DNA of 64,000 bases from Malaya genurostris (GCF_030247185.1 NC_080571.1:209618880-209682879); one strand, 5' to 3'; numbered from the stretch's first letter, positions 1-11,180 are shown. Program-made: numbers and translations. Notes: generated by a model not told the origin, from the letters alone.

Positions 1-640
1 GCGAACGACTGTTCAACACCGACTGAGTTGTTATAATTCTGTTATTACCATCTGGTCGGGCATACCATTCAAATTCGTCATTCCTGTGTTTCTTCTTTTC
101 GGCTTCATTCGATTTGTGTTATGGATGTTTTATGAAGGGCGTGTGTGTTCGAATTGAATTAGAAAAAAAAATCTACAAGAGACAGCCCTATGGTTTCGTT
201 CGAACTGTTGACGTAGGACTACACAACTATTGTCTAAATCACTGTTAATTTTTGTTTTGATTATTAATGCAGCAGTTCTTTTTCTCTCATTGGTTTTTTA
301 AAATTTACTCTCGAAAAAAAAATCTGCTTTGATCCTCATAGCGTTGCAATGATGCCTTTATCATATCAATCATAGTATCATATATATTACTGTGGTATTT
401 TTCAAAATAATTTTCTTCTATTCTTGAAAAAACAACTGGAATCGATTTGTTTGGCCGTCTACTGATGATTACTTTACTAAGGGGCGCCTTTTCAAAATTA
501 GCCATATGGAAGAATGGGCAGAACTTAATCGTGAATATCTCGACTTGAATTAATGGCAGCAACACAATTATTTCACTATTTCATCAAGAATATGATCAGA
601 AATTTATGATAATATTTTGAACGGTGTGAGATAACCACCA
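1..640. other. AT-rich DNA, no gene seen
   Basis: No reading frame here looks like a protein. About 30 bases at the extreme left edge (a GCGAACGACTGTTCAACACC-like string) resemble 19297-19325, so the edge may be the tail of a dispersed repeat. The rest is A/T-rich with poly-A runs. Confidence 0.4.
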
Positions 641-1340
641 AAAACTCAAAAATTAGGTTTTCTCAAAATTTGAAAACAACGCGGCAAACTCTTTACTTTC
701 GCTTGGATTTTTCCGCAAGGACGACGATTTTGAGGCGAATATCTTCGACTAAACGTTATAAAAGGGGATGGAAGCAGACGTCGTGGCGAGAAGACGCATT
801 CAAACAGCGGCATCGGAGAGCGCACCTTCTGCGTGGTTAAAAACCTCAAACGATCAGGTCGTAGTTCTCATTTTCCTTCCGGTCGTCATGGCGAGAAGAC
901 GCATTAAGGGCTGAGGACAGTACCGTAAAGTGGTAGGTTTTTTGCTGTTTTCCCAATTCAAATTAAATTTTCTTGGAAACGGTGCAGAATGTAGAAAAAC
1001 CCACCTGCCAATATCTTCGAAATTAAGTTGAGAATATTCTGTGAAATTTTCAGAATGATTCATTGAGTTAGCGGTCGTGTTGTATTTTTTTCTGACTGAA
1101 GAACTGCTGAAAATTGGAACGCTCGGAAATGCATACCTCTACTTGTTCATCGAATATCTCGGCTTTGAAGGCTTGTATCATAAATCTACCGTGACAAAGT
1201 CTAGATAATTTAGTTTGGAAGCGATTAGTACATAAAAACATATATGTTATCGCGATAAAAATAAAGTCTTGTATTTTTCTGTGAAACAAAGTCAGTTTCA
1301 ATGCATCCGCCATTTTTTTCGCTTTGGTTTCCTGATAACA
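641..1340. other. Noncoding segment with TATA-like site and a short direct repeat
   Basis: The segment holds a TATAAAAGGGG string at 757-767, followed about 25 bases on by GGCGAGAAGACGCATT, which recurs near 890-905. The layout resembles an RNA polymerase II core promoter, but no open frame of recognisable product follows. It could be a decayed promoter or a chance match. Confidence 0.2.
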
Positions 1341-2069
1341 TTCTTCATACGATGCGCAAAGGGAATTGAGCGAGCCACGTGGTCGATTTAAAACTCAACA
1401 CGCGACCCTCTGTCCTCAGACCTTGAACCAGCTTCGCATCATTTGGCACTGCGAGCGGATGTGTTGCGGTTTGTACGCAAAGCTAGTTTCAACTCAAACA
1501 AGAGCAATTGCATCATGCAGCAGAGCTTCTAGTCGTATGAATTGGAGAGAAGGAAAACGAAAAGTGGACAACATTATATAAAATCAGCCGTTCTAATGGC
1601 TCTAAATGTTATCTAAAATACTGAAATACAAATCGAAGGTAAAAATCATCACTTTAGTGAAAATAAAAAATAATTTGATTTGCTTCGTGCACTTTTCGCT
1701 GTGCGAAAATCGTTCGAGAAAAATGTTCTGAACTGTGCTAAATATCGTAGAGAATTCCACAATTTGGTTCTTCTAAAAGGCAGAAATGAATCCTGTACAG
1801 CATCTTGATAGTTTCTTTCGATGAAATATGCAACTCCGAAATGAGATAATCGACGTCAAAACCGTTTACAATTCTAGTAGTGAAAAGGGGGAAAGTTTTA
1901 AAATTTACACAATCGATCAACTATCAATTCGAATTCGAAAGTATAAGGAAATCGTATCAGTTTTATTCATATTCACGACATTCTCTCTCTGACTCTGACA
2001 TTACACACCCGTACTTTTTTTTCGTCCCTATAATTGATGGTATAAAACAAACACACTTTATCCTATAAT
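1341..2069. other. Unassigned noncoding DNA
   Basis: Short open frames occur but none resembles a known domain and none has a plausible gene context. I see no clear repeat boundary. Confidence 0.3.
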
Positions 2070-2440
2070 TCCAGAACCGGAAATCGGATCCAGATGAAAT
2101 TCAGAAGTTTTGCGTAGGAGCATAAGAGCATTCGGTGAAAACCGGTTCCGTCATTTTTGAGAAAAGTTAGCACACACATTTTCGTTTTCTAGAACATTTT
2201 AACCCATAACTCTGGAACCGGAAGTCTGATTTAAACAAAATTCAGGAAATTTGTATGTGATCATAGGAATTTTCATTTAAATCTGAGTTAGTGAAAATCC
2301 GAGAAAGGTTGGTGTACTTATTTCCACTTTTTTCTCACCAATTACTTCATAATTCCGAGTCCGGAAGTCGGATTCAAACAATATTCAGGAATTTTGTGTC
2401 GACCACAGGATTTTTCGTTTGTGTCTAAGACAATACAGTG
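2070..2440 (+). repeat. Tandem degenerate CCGGAACCGG repeat units
   Basis: Three diverged units are marked by CCAGAACCGGAAATCGGATCC-like cores near 2072, 2211 and 2357, spaced about 140-146 bases. Each core is followed by an ATTCAG...TTTTG segment and a GTGAAAA/CGAGAAAAG segment. The same consensus recurs at 3340-3520, 3905-4740, 11715-11975, 13510-13640 and elsewhere, so this is a major dispersed family. I cannot see any coding function. Confidence 0.6.
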
Positions 2441-3165
2441 TAATGAACAATATTCGATATGAACAAATACGATCAACAAAAACCTGAAACTTCGCGACTA
2501 CACTCCATTATTGAATTCAAACGCTGCAAAGTTAGATCAGGGTTTATCATGTTAGGGTGAAGCCAGAGAGAAAGCGACGCGCGACGCGAAACGAAGCGAT
2601 GCGAAACTTGACAGATCGCACGGAGTCGCGCGGCAGATGTCCACTCAAGTTCAGCAGAAAAATGACATGTAAGTCAGAGTGAGTGCGATGCAATCGTTCA
2701 GCAGTCGCTTCGGATCGCATCGAGTCCACTCTGACATACTGGTCATTTTTCTGTTGAACATGAGTGGACGGAGCTCTGCCGCGCGACTCCGTACGATCTG
2801 TCAAGTTTCGCATCGCTTCGCCTCGCGTCGCGTGTCGCTTTCTCTCTGGCTTCACCCTAAGACGTGTATAAGATGCGATTGCATTCGTTTCGGTTAATCG
2901 GTTAATAATGTTAAATTCAGAATTAATGTGAACCTTGTTGACGGTACCATAGAAGGGCGTGTACATAAGCATTACATTCGAGAAAATATGTCACAAGATT
3001 GAAAAATAAGTGTGGTGGAATTTTATGCTCGGTAGCTGTAATGATAATTCCATCTTAAGTGATTTTTGGTCAGGGCGGGACGTATCCTCGTAAACCGCTG
3101 GCTACATACGAGAATCAGCTGATTACATGTCAGTTTTGTGAACAATTTGCTTACATTACGGTAAC
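2441..3165 (+). pseudogene. Decayed LINE ORF1 (gag-like) remnant, split by a MITE
   Basis: The stretch from about 2920 to 3160 aligns base by base with the better-preserved ORF1 at 62820-63150. It has the same order: an N-terminal RRM-like part, then the zinc-knuckle region. The knuckle here reads CQFCEQFAYITVT, so the histidine and last cysteine of the CX2CX4HX4C motif are lost. A shared AAGACAATACAGTGTAATGA-like string near 2425 marks its upstream part. A 309-bp foldback element sits in the middle. ORF1 proteins of I-like LINEs bind element RNA; this copy is dead. Confidence 0.55.
2552..2860. mobile_element. Foldback MITE with long terminal inverted repeats
   Basis: The left end starts TTAGGGTGAAGCCAGAGAGA and the right end finishes with its reverse complement TCTCTCTGGCTTCACCCTAA. 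The complementarity continues inward through CG-rich sequence almost to the centre near 2706, so the whole element can fold into one hairpin. It is much richer in GC than its surroundings. I see no clean target-site duplication. It has no coding capacity beyond accidental frames, so it would need a transposase from elsewhere. Superfamily unknown. Confidence 0.8.
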
Positions 3166-3904
3166 ACCTGTTCTAAAAATCTATTTTAATCCACCTAGTG
3201 GTGTAATGATGCCTTTCTCATATTACTCATTACATCATAAATATAACCGTGAAATTCGCAAAAACAATTGTTTATTGAATAGAAATAGGGTAATTTGTTC
3301 GGATCTAATCTCACAAACTCTATAAATCCTGTTTAACATGTAGTTCCGGAACCGAAAGTAGTATTCACAACAAATTAAGGAATTCCATATGAAACTGTAA
3401 GACTTTTCTTTTGAACCTATAGGTTTGTGAAAATCGATTTGGCCATCTCCAAGAAAAGTGAGTGAGATCCTTTTTTTGCAGTTTTTAATCACTATTTCCA
3501 ATTCCTCCGAAACCGGATCCAGATAAACGGAATAGCCGAAGTTGGTTCGTTTGCTACCAACAAATATGACCTACAAATTGGAACAGTTTTGAACGTAGTT
3601 AAACTCATACTTACTATCTCATGCTCTATTTCGATTAAACCAATTAAACAAAATCTAACAAACGAAATGAACCTGCGTTTCTGTTACTTCTGCATATGTA
3701 AGTCAAGCTGAACAGCGTGAATCAGCAGCATAAAACATGTAGTAGGATTATTATTATAGTTATAATTATAATAAATATTATCATTATTATTGACATCACT
3801 ACATAACGTGTGCGAAATAGAACAAAGCACGCCTTGTTCGTTTTGTGTTTTCTTCTTCTTTCGGTGTTGTACATATTGTCACTCTATATGGCGATTTGAA
3901 AATT
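3166..3904. repeat. Diverged repeats and AT-rich DNA
   Basis: One CCGGAACCGAAAGTAGTATTC-like unit of the dispersed family lies at about 3345-3520. A TTATTATTAT-rich patch lies near 3748-3795. No gene is seen. Confidence 0.35.
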
Positions 3905-4695
3905 TTGACACTCATCGCCCTGTAACTGCGGAATCGGAAGTCGGATCCGGATGAAATTTCACAGTAGCTTTAAAGATAGTATGAACTTTAATTCAAATCA
4001 AGATTTGTGAAAATCGAGCACAAGCATCGCAGAGAAATCGAAGTGAATTTAGTTTTAGGAGTTTTTCTTCTCCACTTTCGGTGCTCAGGAGCGGTGAACA
4101 GGAAAAGAGGGGACCAGTAATGCCGAATTAAGTTTTCATGCCCACAAACTAACAAGCTCTGCAAACTAGAAGAATTTATCAGACAGATTTAAGGGGATTT
4201 GTACCTGTTTTTAACCATCGTTCGTGGAAAAATACTAATAAAATTGGTGATTTTTCACTTATCACGCTTCAGTTCCGGAATCGGAAGTCGGATCCAGACA
4301 AAATGTTCCACAAATTTTTAGGATATTATAAGACCTTTCATTTGAATCTTAGTTTGCGAAAATCGGTTTAGCTGTTCCAGAGATAATTGAGTGTAAACTT
4401 TTTCTCAAATTTTCACATATTACCATATAACTCCGGAACCGGAAGTCACATTCAAATGAAATTCAATAGCAAGCTATGGGACCATAATACCTTTCATTTG
4501 AATTTTAGTTTGTGAAAATCGGTTCAGCCATCTCTGAAAAAAGTGAGTGCATATTTTTTTCACTTTTTTTGTACATACCATCCTATAACTCCAGAACCGG
4601 AAGTCGGCTATGGGACTATAAGACCTTTCATTTGAATCTTTGTTTGTAAAAATCGGTTTAGCCATCTTTGAAAAAAGTGAGTGCATATTTTTGTT

Positions 4696-4740
<45 letters not shown>
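3905..4740 (+). repeat. Tandem CCGGAA-type units ending in a CA microsatellite
   Basis: Four cores of the CCGGAATCGGAAGTCGGATC type lie near 3927, 4273, 4433 and 4592. The last three are spaced about 160 bases. Each is followed by an ACCTTTCATTTGAATCTTAG-like segment and then AAAATCGGTTTAGCCATCT. The block ends with an uninterrupted (CA)n run at about 4698-4738. The order of segments is the same in every unit, which defines a roughly 160-bp monomer. Confidence 0.65.
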
Positions 4741-4742
<2 letters not shown>

Positions 4743-4948
4743 TTTGCTCATGAATTAAATAGAAAATTCTTTTAGAACCGTCCATCGTTTTGTAGCTTGG
4801 CCCAATTTTCGTTGGTTCAGCAGCTCAACAAAGTCAAATTTTCGAAAACTTTTTCAAACTTTTGAGAGCGTATTTCAGTAGAATATTGGTTTTCAAAACA
4901 TAAATCGTTGCTGGCTTATTTACATGAACCAATTACTTCTCCTATCCC

Positions 4949-5345
4949 CACAAAATATAATCGAGTAGCGTCAAATCACACGAAGGCGGAGGCCACTCAC
5001 CGGTCAATTTCTCGAAATAATGTTGTCGTTGAAATGTCTTTTTCAATAAGTCGATTGTTTCGGCCGCAGTAAGACAAGTAGCATCATCCTGTTGAAACCA
5101 CATTTCGTCAAAATCCATAACTTGAAGATTTGGCAACAAAAATTCATTGATCATGGTGTATCGATTTCCATTCACGTTAACGTCCATCCTAATTTTTAAA
5201 GAAATAAGAGTCCACCAGCATTAAAACCTCATCGAATTCTTGAACGGCATGTGGATTGTCTTTGCTCCAAATACGGCAGTTTTGCTTGTTGACGTATCCA
5301 TTCAACCAAAAATGCACTCACTGAAGAAACTGCGCTTTGAACAGT
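4949..5345 (-). pseudogene. DD41D (rosa-type) mariner transposase relic
   Basis: Read on the minus strand, a 5' piece encodes a diverged version of the FWLNGYVNKQNCRIW block (about 5265-5330). The main frame carries MWFQQDDATCLTA and then PPPSCDLTLLDYILWG. The second and third catalytic aspartates are separated by 41 residues, the spacing of the DD41D (rosa) mariner group. The piece containing the first catalytic aspartate is out of frame. The HTH domain, the C-terminus and both terminal repeats are absent. Its sequence is clearly related to, but well diverged from, the rosa element at 20005-20929, so it is an older insertion. It is nonfunctional. Confidence 0.8.
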
Positions 5346-5400
5346 TCTAATTGAACACTGATTTTGAAGATCAGTTTCCACGATTTGGAAACGTTAACCT

Positions 5401-7030
5401 ATTCATGATGATTTGCCAAACAATACTGAGTAGAGATGTCACTTTACACTGTTAAAACAACTTTCAGTCATTAGAGCAATCCCTATAAAAAAAAACAAAC
5501 CTCCCAAAAACCACCCGTTAGATAATGAGATTCAGTATTTCTCACTTCTTAGGTTTTACAAATGCTGCGCATTATTTTTTGTATGTTTGACTGAGCATCA
5601 AATCACTGTGCAACCACCAGAATTGCATTTGTTTGTACCGGTAAGCTTTGAGCGACATCAACAATAGGCGTCCTTCAATCCACCTACCGCTGCGCTCGAT
5701 CTGATTCCACTTTCGACCGGCAAACGTCCATGACCCCCTCGCCGATTTCCGCAGGACTAACTGTGACAAAGCAGCCCTCCCAGTGGGACGTTCGAGCAAT
5801 TAACGTCAATATTGAAACATGTTTTTGCACAACACAACATCAGCGTATGTGGCGGTACTCGGTACCAGGCGGCTTGCGGTGCCCTCGTATGACATCGCAT
5901 CCCAGTCAGCAAGACACGCGTCCCAGTCGCCGCTTCGCCGGCAGCGGGCTTGGAGCGGGGGGGTGATGAGAAAACGATTCTCGCCCAACGAAGACCGAGC
6001 TAATGATGAGGATGATTTGGCACGAGAAAAGTTCGCATTCACTCGGTGAACAATGAGATTTCCGCTATCGAGCGCTCTGCCTTTCGCTCTGGAAAACTGC
6101 CACGTGCCCGCAGTAATTGTGTTTGGCTATGAGTGTCCCAGGGATATTGATTTCACACGAGTGCGATCTTTGAGAAGAAGATCCGCAAATTGTGATGTTT
6201 ATATTTTAGGCGTAATTTAATTACCGGAAGGTTTTAGTTGACAGCGAGAAGCGTTTTCCATCGGTATTATGAGTTCGTCTTTTCTGTTTATTGAAAATGG
6301 AAATTCTGATGCTTCGAAATACCGTCACATATTCATTTGTTATCTTTGATTCAATTATCCAAACTAACTAAAACATGGTTTCGATGCTTTCACTAGTTCA
6401 GGCTGACATCTACATCTTTCTGCATTGTAATTAAACTTAATTGATGCTAATAAAATTAATTCACCCATCGCCAACGGATGTCGGGGCCTTCGAGAATATG
6501 CATAAACGCAGATGAATTTGAGTCCCGCCGGAGGCACTGCCGCTGCATCTCGACCACGGGCACGATGATGGCACTTTGATTGTGTGTTTTTATTATTTTG
6601 GTGGATTTCAATGAGTCAGAACCTTTCGCCTTCTTTTCCCCCTGCAACATGAGGGCTGCCGTTGATTGTTGATTGTCTCATGTGACTTTGGAGGCACGAA
6701 CCGGGGTCGTTGTGCGGCCACGAATTTACTATAGCACCAGCGAATGATGTGATGATCGAGTTATTGTTTTACGTAATAATTAGAGCTATTTCATTTGATT
6801 CGATGAATTTTAATTGGCTTAAATTAGTTTAGAACGAAATATTTTCCCAATTTTCTTTGCTGGTGGTGATGGTTTTGGGGTTCATTCACTTAGTTAGTTT
6901 GACACTTTTAGTTAAATGTACACAGAGCACATGGTTCGTACATTAAAACACCAAAAAAGTAACACAAAGGTTTCCAGTAAGATTCCAACGTTAGATAATC
7001 GGTTGACTTTGCTAGATCTAACCCGGTTCG
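5401..7030. other. Apparently low-copy, GC-richer noncoding DNA
   Basis: Two patches, about 5640-5970 and 6460-6720, are clearly richer in G and C than the surroundings and contain none of the repeat families seen elsewhere in the window. Open frames overlap on both strands without recognisable domains or splice context. This may be host intronic or intergenic sequence that has escaped insertion. A conserved regulatory element is possible but not shown. Confidence 0.3.
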
Positions 7031-7034
7031 ACTG

Positions 7035-7115
7035 TTCAGAGTAAAAGGAGCTAGTTTGACAAACCAAATGTCGTATGTTCGAGTCCTGATTTGGAAGAAT
7101 TCTTGGGTCGTAAAC
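7035..7115 (+). repeat. SINE fragment (tRNA-related 5' part)
   Basis: The string TGTCGTATGTTCGAGTCCTG followed by ATTTGGAAGAATTCTT matches the box B and downstream region of the complete SINE at 23185-23394. Only about 80 bases of similarity are visible and the 3' part is missing. Confidence 0.5.
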
Positions 7116-7480
7116 GGAACATTAGTGGGCTTTGCCCTTGCGAAGCTCAGAACTCCCTGTCACAGTTATTTTTCGACATATTTGCCGTATAACCGGTCTT
7201 TTCCGACTTCATATTCTTCATATTATATGAATTGCAGTGGAACTAAAGCCATCAATAGTAAATTCGTTATCATGCGCAGCACTCTGGGGTCCCTGGAAAG
7301 TACTGCCGGCAATGATTGTACACTGCTGAAAATTGCCAAATTCTGTATAACAATTTCACAGGTCAAAATCTTCCAAATTTTTCACGTCTTCCCCGAGTCT
7401 GAATAAGACCATGCTACCAACAGTACCAACCAAAAATAGATACTTCCCTAGTTGCACTGTTGGGCGACCGCCCTCCACCC
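7116..7480 (+). other. Possible decayed LINE coding DNA upstream of RNase H
   Basis: A 116-residue open frame spans 7056-7406 but shows no motif I recognise. Because the RNase H domain of a LINE follows directly, this stretch may be the eroded end of the reverse transcriptase; I cannot demonstrate it. Confidence 0.25.
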
Positions 7481-7848
7481 GCATTAGCCCAAACTTCTTT
7501 CAACGAAATACTGGCCGAAAAATTTCAAGGCTTTACAGTCCGCTTTACTGACGAATCCCGTGGCTGTTCTCGGACTGGTATCGGGGTTTGGGGACGGAAT
7601 ACTTCCATCGCCTGCAGCATACACCCGTAATGCTCCGTTTTCTCCGCTGAAGCTGAGGCAATACGTGCTAGCTTGAACACTTTCTCACCAGGATCCGCGG
7701 CTGAGAGTTTTCGGACTCCTTAGCAGTTATTTCTGCCTTGGAGGCTGGAAGATCCAGACATCCTTTTGCTCAGGCGATCGAGTCTTACTGCGACAGTAAT
7801 GTCACCGTTTGCTGAGTCCCTGACCATAGTGGGATCCTGCACGGAAAG
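7481..7848 (+). pseudogene. LINE RNase H domain, first half (broken)
   Basis: Across shifting frames the sequence encodes VRFTDESRGCSRTGIGVWG, then CSVFSAEAEAIRAS, then SDSLAVISALEAGRSRHPFA. These are the successive blocks of a retrotransposon RNase H domain: first catalytic aspartate, the SAE glutamate block, and the DSL aspartate block. RNase H removes the RNA strand of the hybrid during reverse transcription. Stops and frameshifts separate the blocks, so it is dead. The domain is cut near 7848 by a noncoding repeat, and its C-terminal part resumes at about 8830. Confidence 0.75.
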
Positions 7849-8727
7849 ACCGAAATCAGCATTTTGGCGAAAAAATTAGTTGATTTTCCCTTTTTTATTT
7901 AGTTATTTTTTGAGACAACTAAAAAAACCTTACTTTTGCTAATTTAGATTTTTTAATTCTCATTCCCTTAATAATACTAAAATATTTGTTTCTTAGCTAA
8001 GCCACACTTGATTTCCATTCAACTAATTTTTTAGTTGAATTAGAGAAATAAAACGTTGTTTTCAACCAACCTAAATGGTTGAATTGGCTTTTGCAATTTC
8101 CAGCTATATGGCGCACTGTCGCCGAAAAAACGTGAACACCTTAATGACTACTACTAGCCACTAGATGGCACACTACTGACGAAAAGAATTTTTCAGTCGC
8201 GGTTGTCTTTTCTATATTGGCAGGTATAAATACGATATTGTATTGGAGACATAAACGAAACATAAACTTCTTTTTAAAATTTTTTCTTTTAAATTTAATT
8301 CTAAAATTAAACTTTTTTCTTCTGTTTCACGTAAAAACATTATTACGCACAATCGCTTCAAAAGCGCACCAATTCTGAATAAATACACTTTCCACTAAGA
8401 GTTTACGGCATTTTTACATATCGGTTTAGAAATTCAAATATGGATGTATCGTAACACATGCGAAAAACATAAAAACAATTTGTAAGCAGTTTCGACAAGA
8501 CTGTCCTTTTCAGCTTTTTGATGAATTGTTTTGCTTTGACACTACTTCTTATGAGTTTTCGGCTAATAAACTTGTTAATAAAACCAATTTCATTTTTGTT
8601 GTTTTTGTGCTGTCCTTCAGTAATGATGGTGATAGATAAATAGAAACAAATTTTCTGATTTTAGTCACAAAATTAGTTGTCAATGAGAATTTAGTGCTGG
8701 ATTGAGATTTTACTTGTTTGAGTCCAG
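7849..8727 (+). mobile_element. Noncoding dispersed repeat inserted in the LINE
   Basis: It begins CACGGAAAGACCGAAATCAG and is AT-rich with no coding capacity. The whole unit matches 33985-35125 in opposite orientation, including a CAACTAATTTTTTAGTTGAA palindrome, a CTAGCCACTAGATGGCACAC block and an AATTTAGTGCTGGATTGAGA end. It interrupts a LINE RNase H domain, so its borders are defined by the host frame. It may be a nonautonomous DNA element; terminal repeats are not obvious. Confidence 0.65.
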
Positions 8728-8829
8728 GACATTCGCAAATTAAACCAATTCTCTAAAAATAAGAGTTTCTTTCAGAAAAGTTTGGAAATTTTGTTGTTTT
8801 GGAAATTTTGGTGTTAAAATTAACTAATT

Positions 8830-9293
8830 CAAAAACAGTAATACGAATTCGGTGCAGAGCTAATTTCGGTGGTTCCGTGTGGGGAACCAACACCCGGTAT
8901 AACACAAAGGTGCCTGCTGCTGATGTTTTGTCAGATGTTAAAGGCAAACTCATCAACCATTTCGTGAAAGATTGGCGTGCGTCATCCGGTCACCTGCAGA
9001 AAGTAAAGGGTGAACCGGCATAATCGCAACGACCGCCGGGAACAGAGGATCTTGTCCCGATTACTAGGCTGTTCCACGAACACAGCGTATCTAACCGCCA
9101 AGCTCCGATGTGTTCCAGTTACAATTCCCGACTGATCGTGGAGCATGTAGTCATCAACTGCCCGGAATACCAAGACTTCAGGAACACTCATAAAATCCCG
9201 TCCCCAATCCGGAATGCACTGTCCAACGATCCTGTGGCCGAAACAACAATCCTTCAATTCCTTAAGAATGCCGGAATCTACAAAAAAAAATAA
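8830..9293 (+). pseudogene. LINE ORF2 C-terminus after RNase H
   Basis: The segment encodes VPAADVLSDVKGKLINHF, and after a frame change MCSSYNSRLIVEHVVINC, ending AETTILQFLKNAGIYKKK before a stop. The CxxC...VEHVxxxCP pattern followed by a short LYxK-type tail is the standard C-terminus of RNase H-bearing LINE ORF2 proteins. It continues the RNase H half at 7481-7848 after the inserted repeat. At least one stop and one frameshift are present, so it is inactive. Confidence 0.75.
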
Positions 9294-9800
9294 TATAAAG
9301 ACTTTACATGGAGCTAGACCGATAATGTTCTGATTTCCACAGACTCAGTGCCACATTCCGCGCTGGGTGATGGCCCATATCTACAGAACCCGTATCCAGT
9401 CGCTCTAAAGATCTTCTCTCCTGCTTCGTAACGCTCTTCACCTACCCTTTTTATCCCTTTAAACATATCTAATTTTTTTGTATTTTTCTTTTTCTCTTCC
9501 TTTTTTTTACATATAAACCTCTGCGGGCCATCCGTCGGAGTAATTCAACTCCGGGGATGTTCTCCTGCGGTCCTTCCCCGATCGAATGAACGACGCAGAA
9601 AACCAGATCGTTGGCTACCCGTTGTGATTCTGCCTCGGGTGTGTTTTCCACAGTCCAACACACACAGAATACAGGTAAACTCTAAAATCCGGGATCCGTG
9701 ACCAAAAACGCCTTGAGCATCGATGCCGGCCTCCACCGTGTGGGCCATCCGTACCTCCGGGGATGTTTTCCGCGGTCCCCAGAAGCTATACCTAGAAGCT
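9294..9800 (+). repeat. Probable LINE 3' untranslated region
   Basis: It follows the ORF2 stop directly and is pyrimidine-rich. A GGCCATCCGT...CTCCGGGGATGTT block at about 9525-9575 is repeated at about 9743-9775, an internal direct duplication. The end of the element is not sharply visible. Confidence 0.45.
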
Positions 9801-11085
9801 ATACCATAACCATTCAGAGCTCTGATTGGATATTGCAAACTCAATTATTACATAGCTACTAGGCAGCGTGCTGAGTATTATTTTTGTGATTTGTGTATGT
9901 GCGATTGAAGTACGCAGCATCTGATATATGGGCCACATTGACGCAACTAAGTATCCGGGTTGGTGGTGAGCTAAAGTTGAAGGATATTCTATCGTTTTTT
10001 TCACCAAATATGAGCAATAGGAGCAATAATCAGAGGAGTTCATCGTTCTTTATGGAGGGAACGAAATCCCTTCTGTTTTAACCCTAAAAGGTTTTAACAG
10101 GTTGTTTAGCATCCCTTATGGGTAGCCGAATTTACTTCTGCTCATACATATAGCGAATCGTTCTGCATTCTTCCAGGAATGCAAAATGGTGTCGCTTTTG
10201 TATAATCTCTAAATCGTCTCGGGGGTTGGAGGTTTTATTAAATGTACACTTTGGCACCTGCAGATCGTTCAGCATCTTTTCGTGGATGCAGAAAGATTTT
10301 TTTACTTTTTGTTTTGTGCTGTTTTTCACCTCACATTTCTCTTCCATGTTCCTTTTACCCTTTCCTTTCTATCAGCAAAATGATGAGAAGTCACGGCAAG
10401 GCACAAATCTCCAAATAACTAGGGCAACGCGTCACTTGAGCCAATTAGTTTCTTGATCCCTGATAGTTGTCGTGTTGGAAGAGCGAATAACTGCATGATG
10501 GAGAAGATATCATTTAAGCATGTCTGGTGTATCATTTGCTCCTTTAACTTCTCTGCAGTGTCCCAGGAAATCATTCATAAATCTATCTTATTGGGATTTT
10601 TAATCGGGTTGACGCATCAGTTTGGATTCTAACAGGTAAAAGCAGCGCAACGCTAACGATTGCGATTCCTTTGGTTTAGAAACATTTTTCTTGAGTGGTA
10701 ACTGAACAATATATCGAGTCTCGTCTGTGTGTTGTTCCGAAATGCTTTTCGCATTCTTTTGCTACCGTTATTGAGACTGCATCGGATGATATATTTTCTA
10801 ATTCTCAGAACCATTAAGCGAGATCTTCAGCTGTCAGCAATCATTAATTCTTTTTAGGGACTCTTCAAAAAAGTTTGTTTGAGCATACATTAAACATAAC
10901 ATTTTCAATTTTTAACAGTTTTGACCTAATAAGAATTTTTTTAACGCCATCTTGGAATTCAGAACCACTCCAAATTTCGTTTTCCGACATCTATTCATCA
11001 AATCCGTTCCGAAAATATGCATATTGTAGTAATTTCCATGGAATATAAATGAGGCGGAAATGGTTTTCATTGTATGCAAAAACAT
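9801..11085. other. Unassigned noncoding DNA
   Basis: No frame shows a recognised domain and no copy of the window's repeat families is evident. An imperfect TTCTGCATTCTTCC / ATGCAGAAAG-type inverted motif occurs near 10160-10300 but is too loose to call. Confidence 0.3.
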
Positions 11086-11180
11086 CCTTTTACGAAGTAA
11101 GTTCGTAAAAAAAGTTTACGTTATTTGGGTTTTTGTTCGTAAAAAGAGGTAACGTAAAAAAAGTTTACGTAAACGGAGGT
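11086..11180. repeat. Short clustered GTTTACGTAAAAA repeats
   Basis: The string CGTAAAAAAAGTTTACGT and its variants recur three times within about 95 bases, in alternation with GTTCGTAAAAAGAGGTAAC. Because GTTTACG and CGTAAAC are complementary the tract can also fold back on itself. Likely a small MITE end or microsatellite-like patch. Confidence 0.4.

Noticed and set aside
2552..2860. Telomeric repeat because of TTAGGG at the end
   Set aside because: Only one TTAGGG is present; the match is the first bases of a longer inverted repeat.
4474..4785. 103-codon minus frame with a Cys-Val repeat
   Set aside because: The Cys-Val run is the translated CA microsatellite, and the rest is CCGGAA-type repeat DNA.
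5730..6049. Overlapping frames on both strands in a GC-richer patch as an exon
   Set aside because: Three frames are open at once, which reflects composition; there is no convincing splice or domain evidence.
7056..7406. 116-codon plus frame as a host gene
   Set aside because: It starts in a SINE fragment and runs into LINE RNase H DNA, with no motif of its own.
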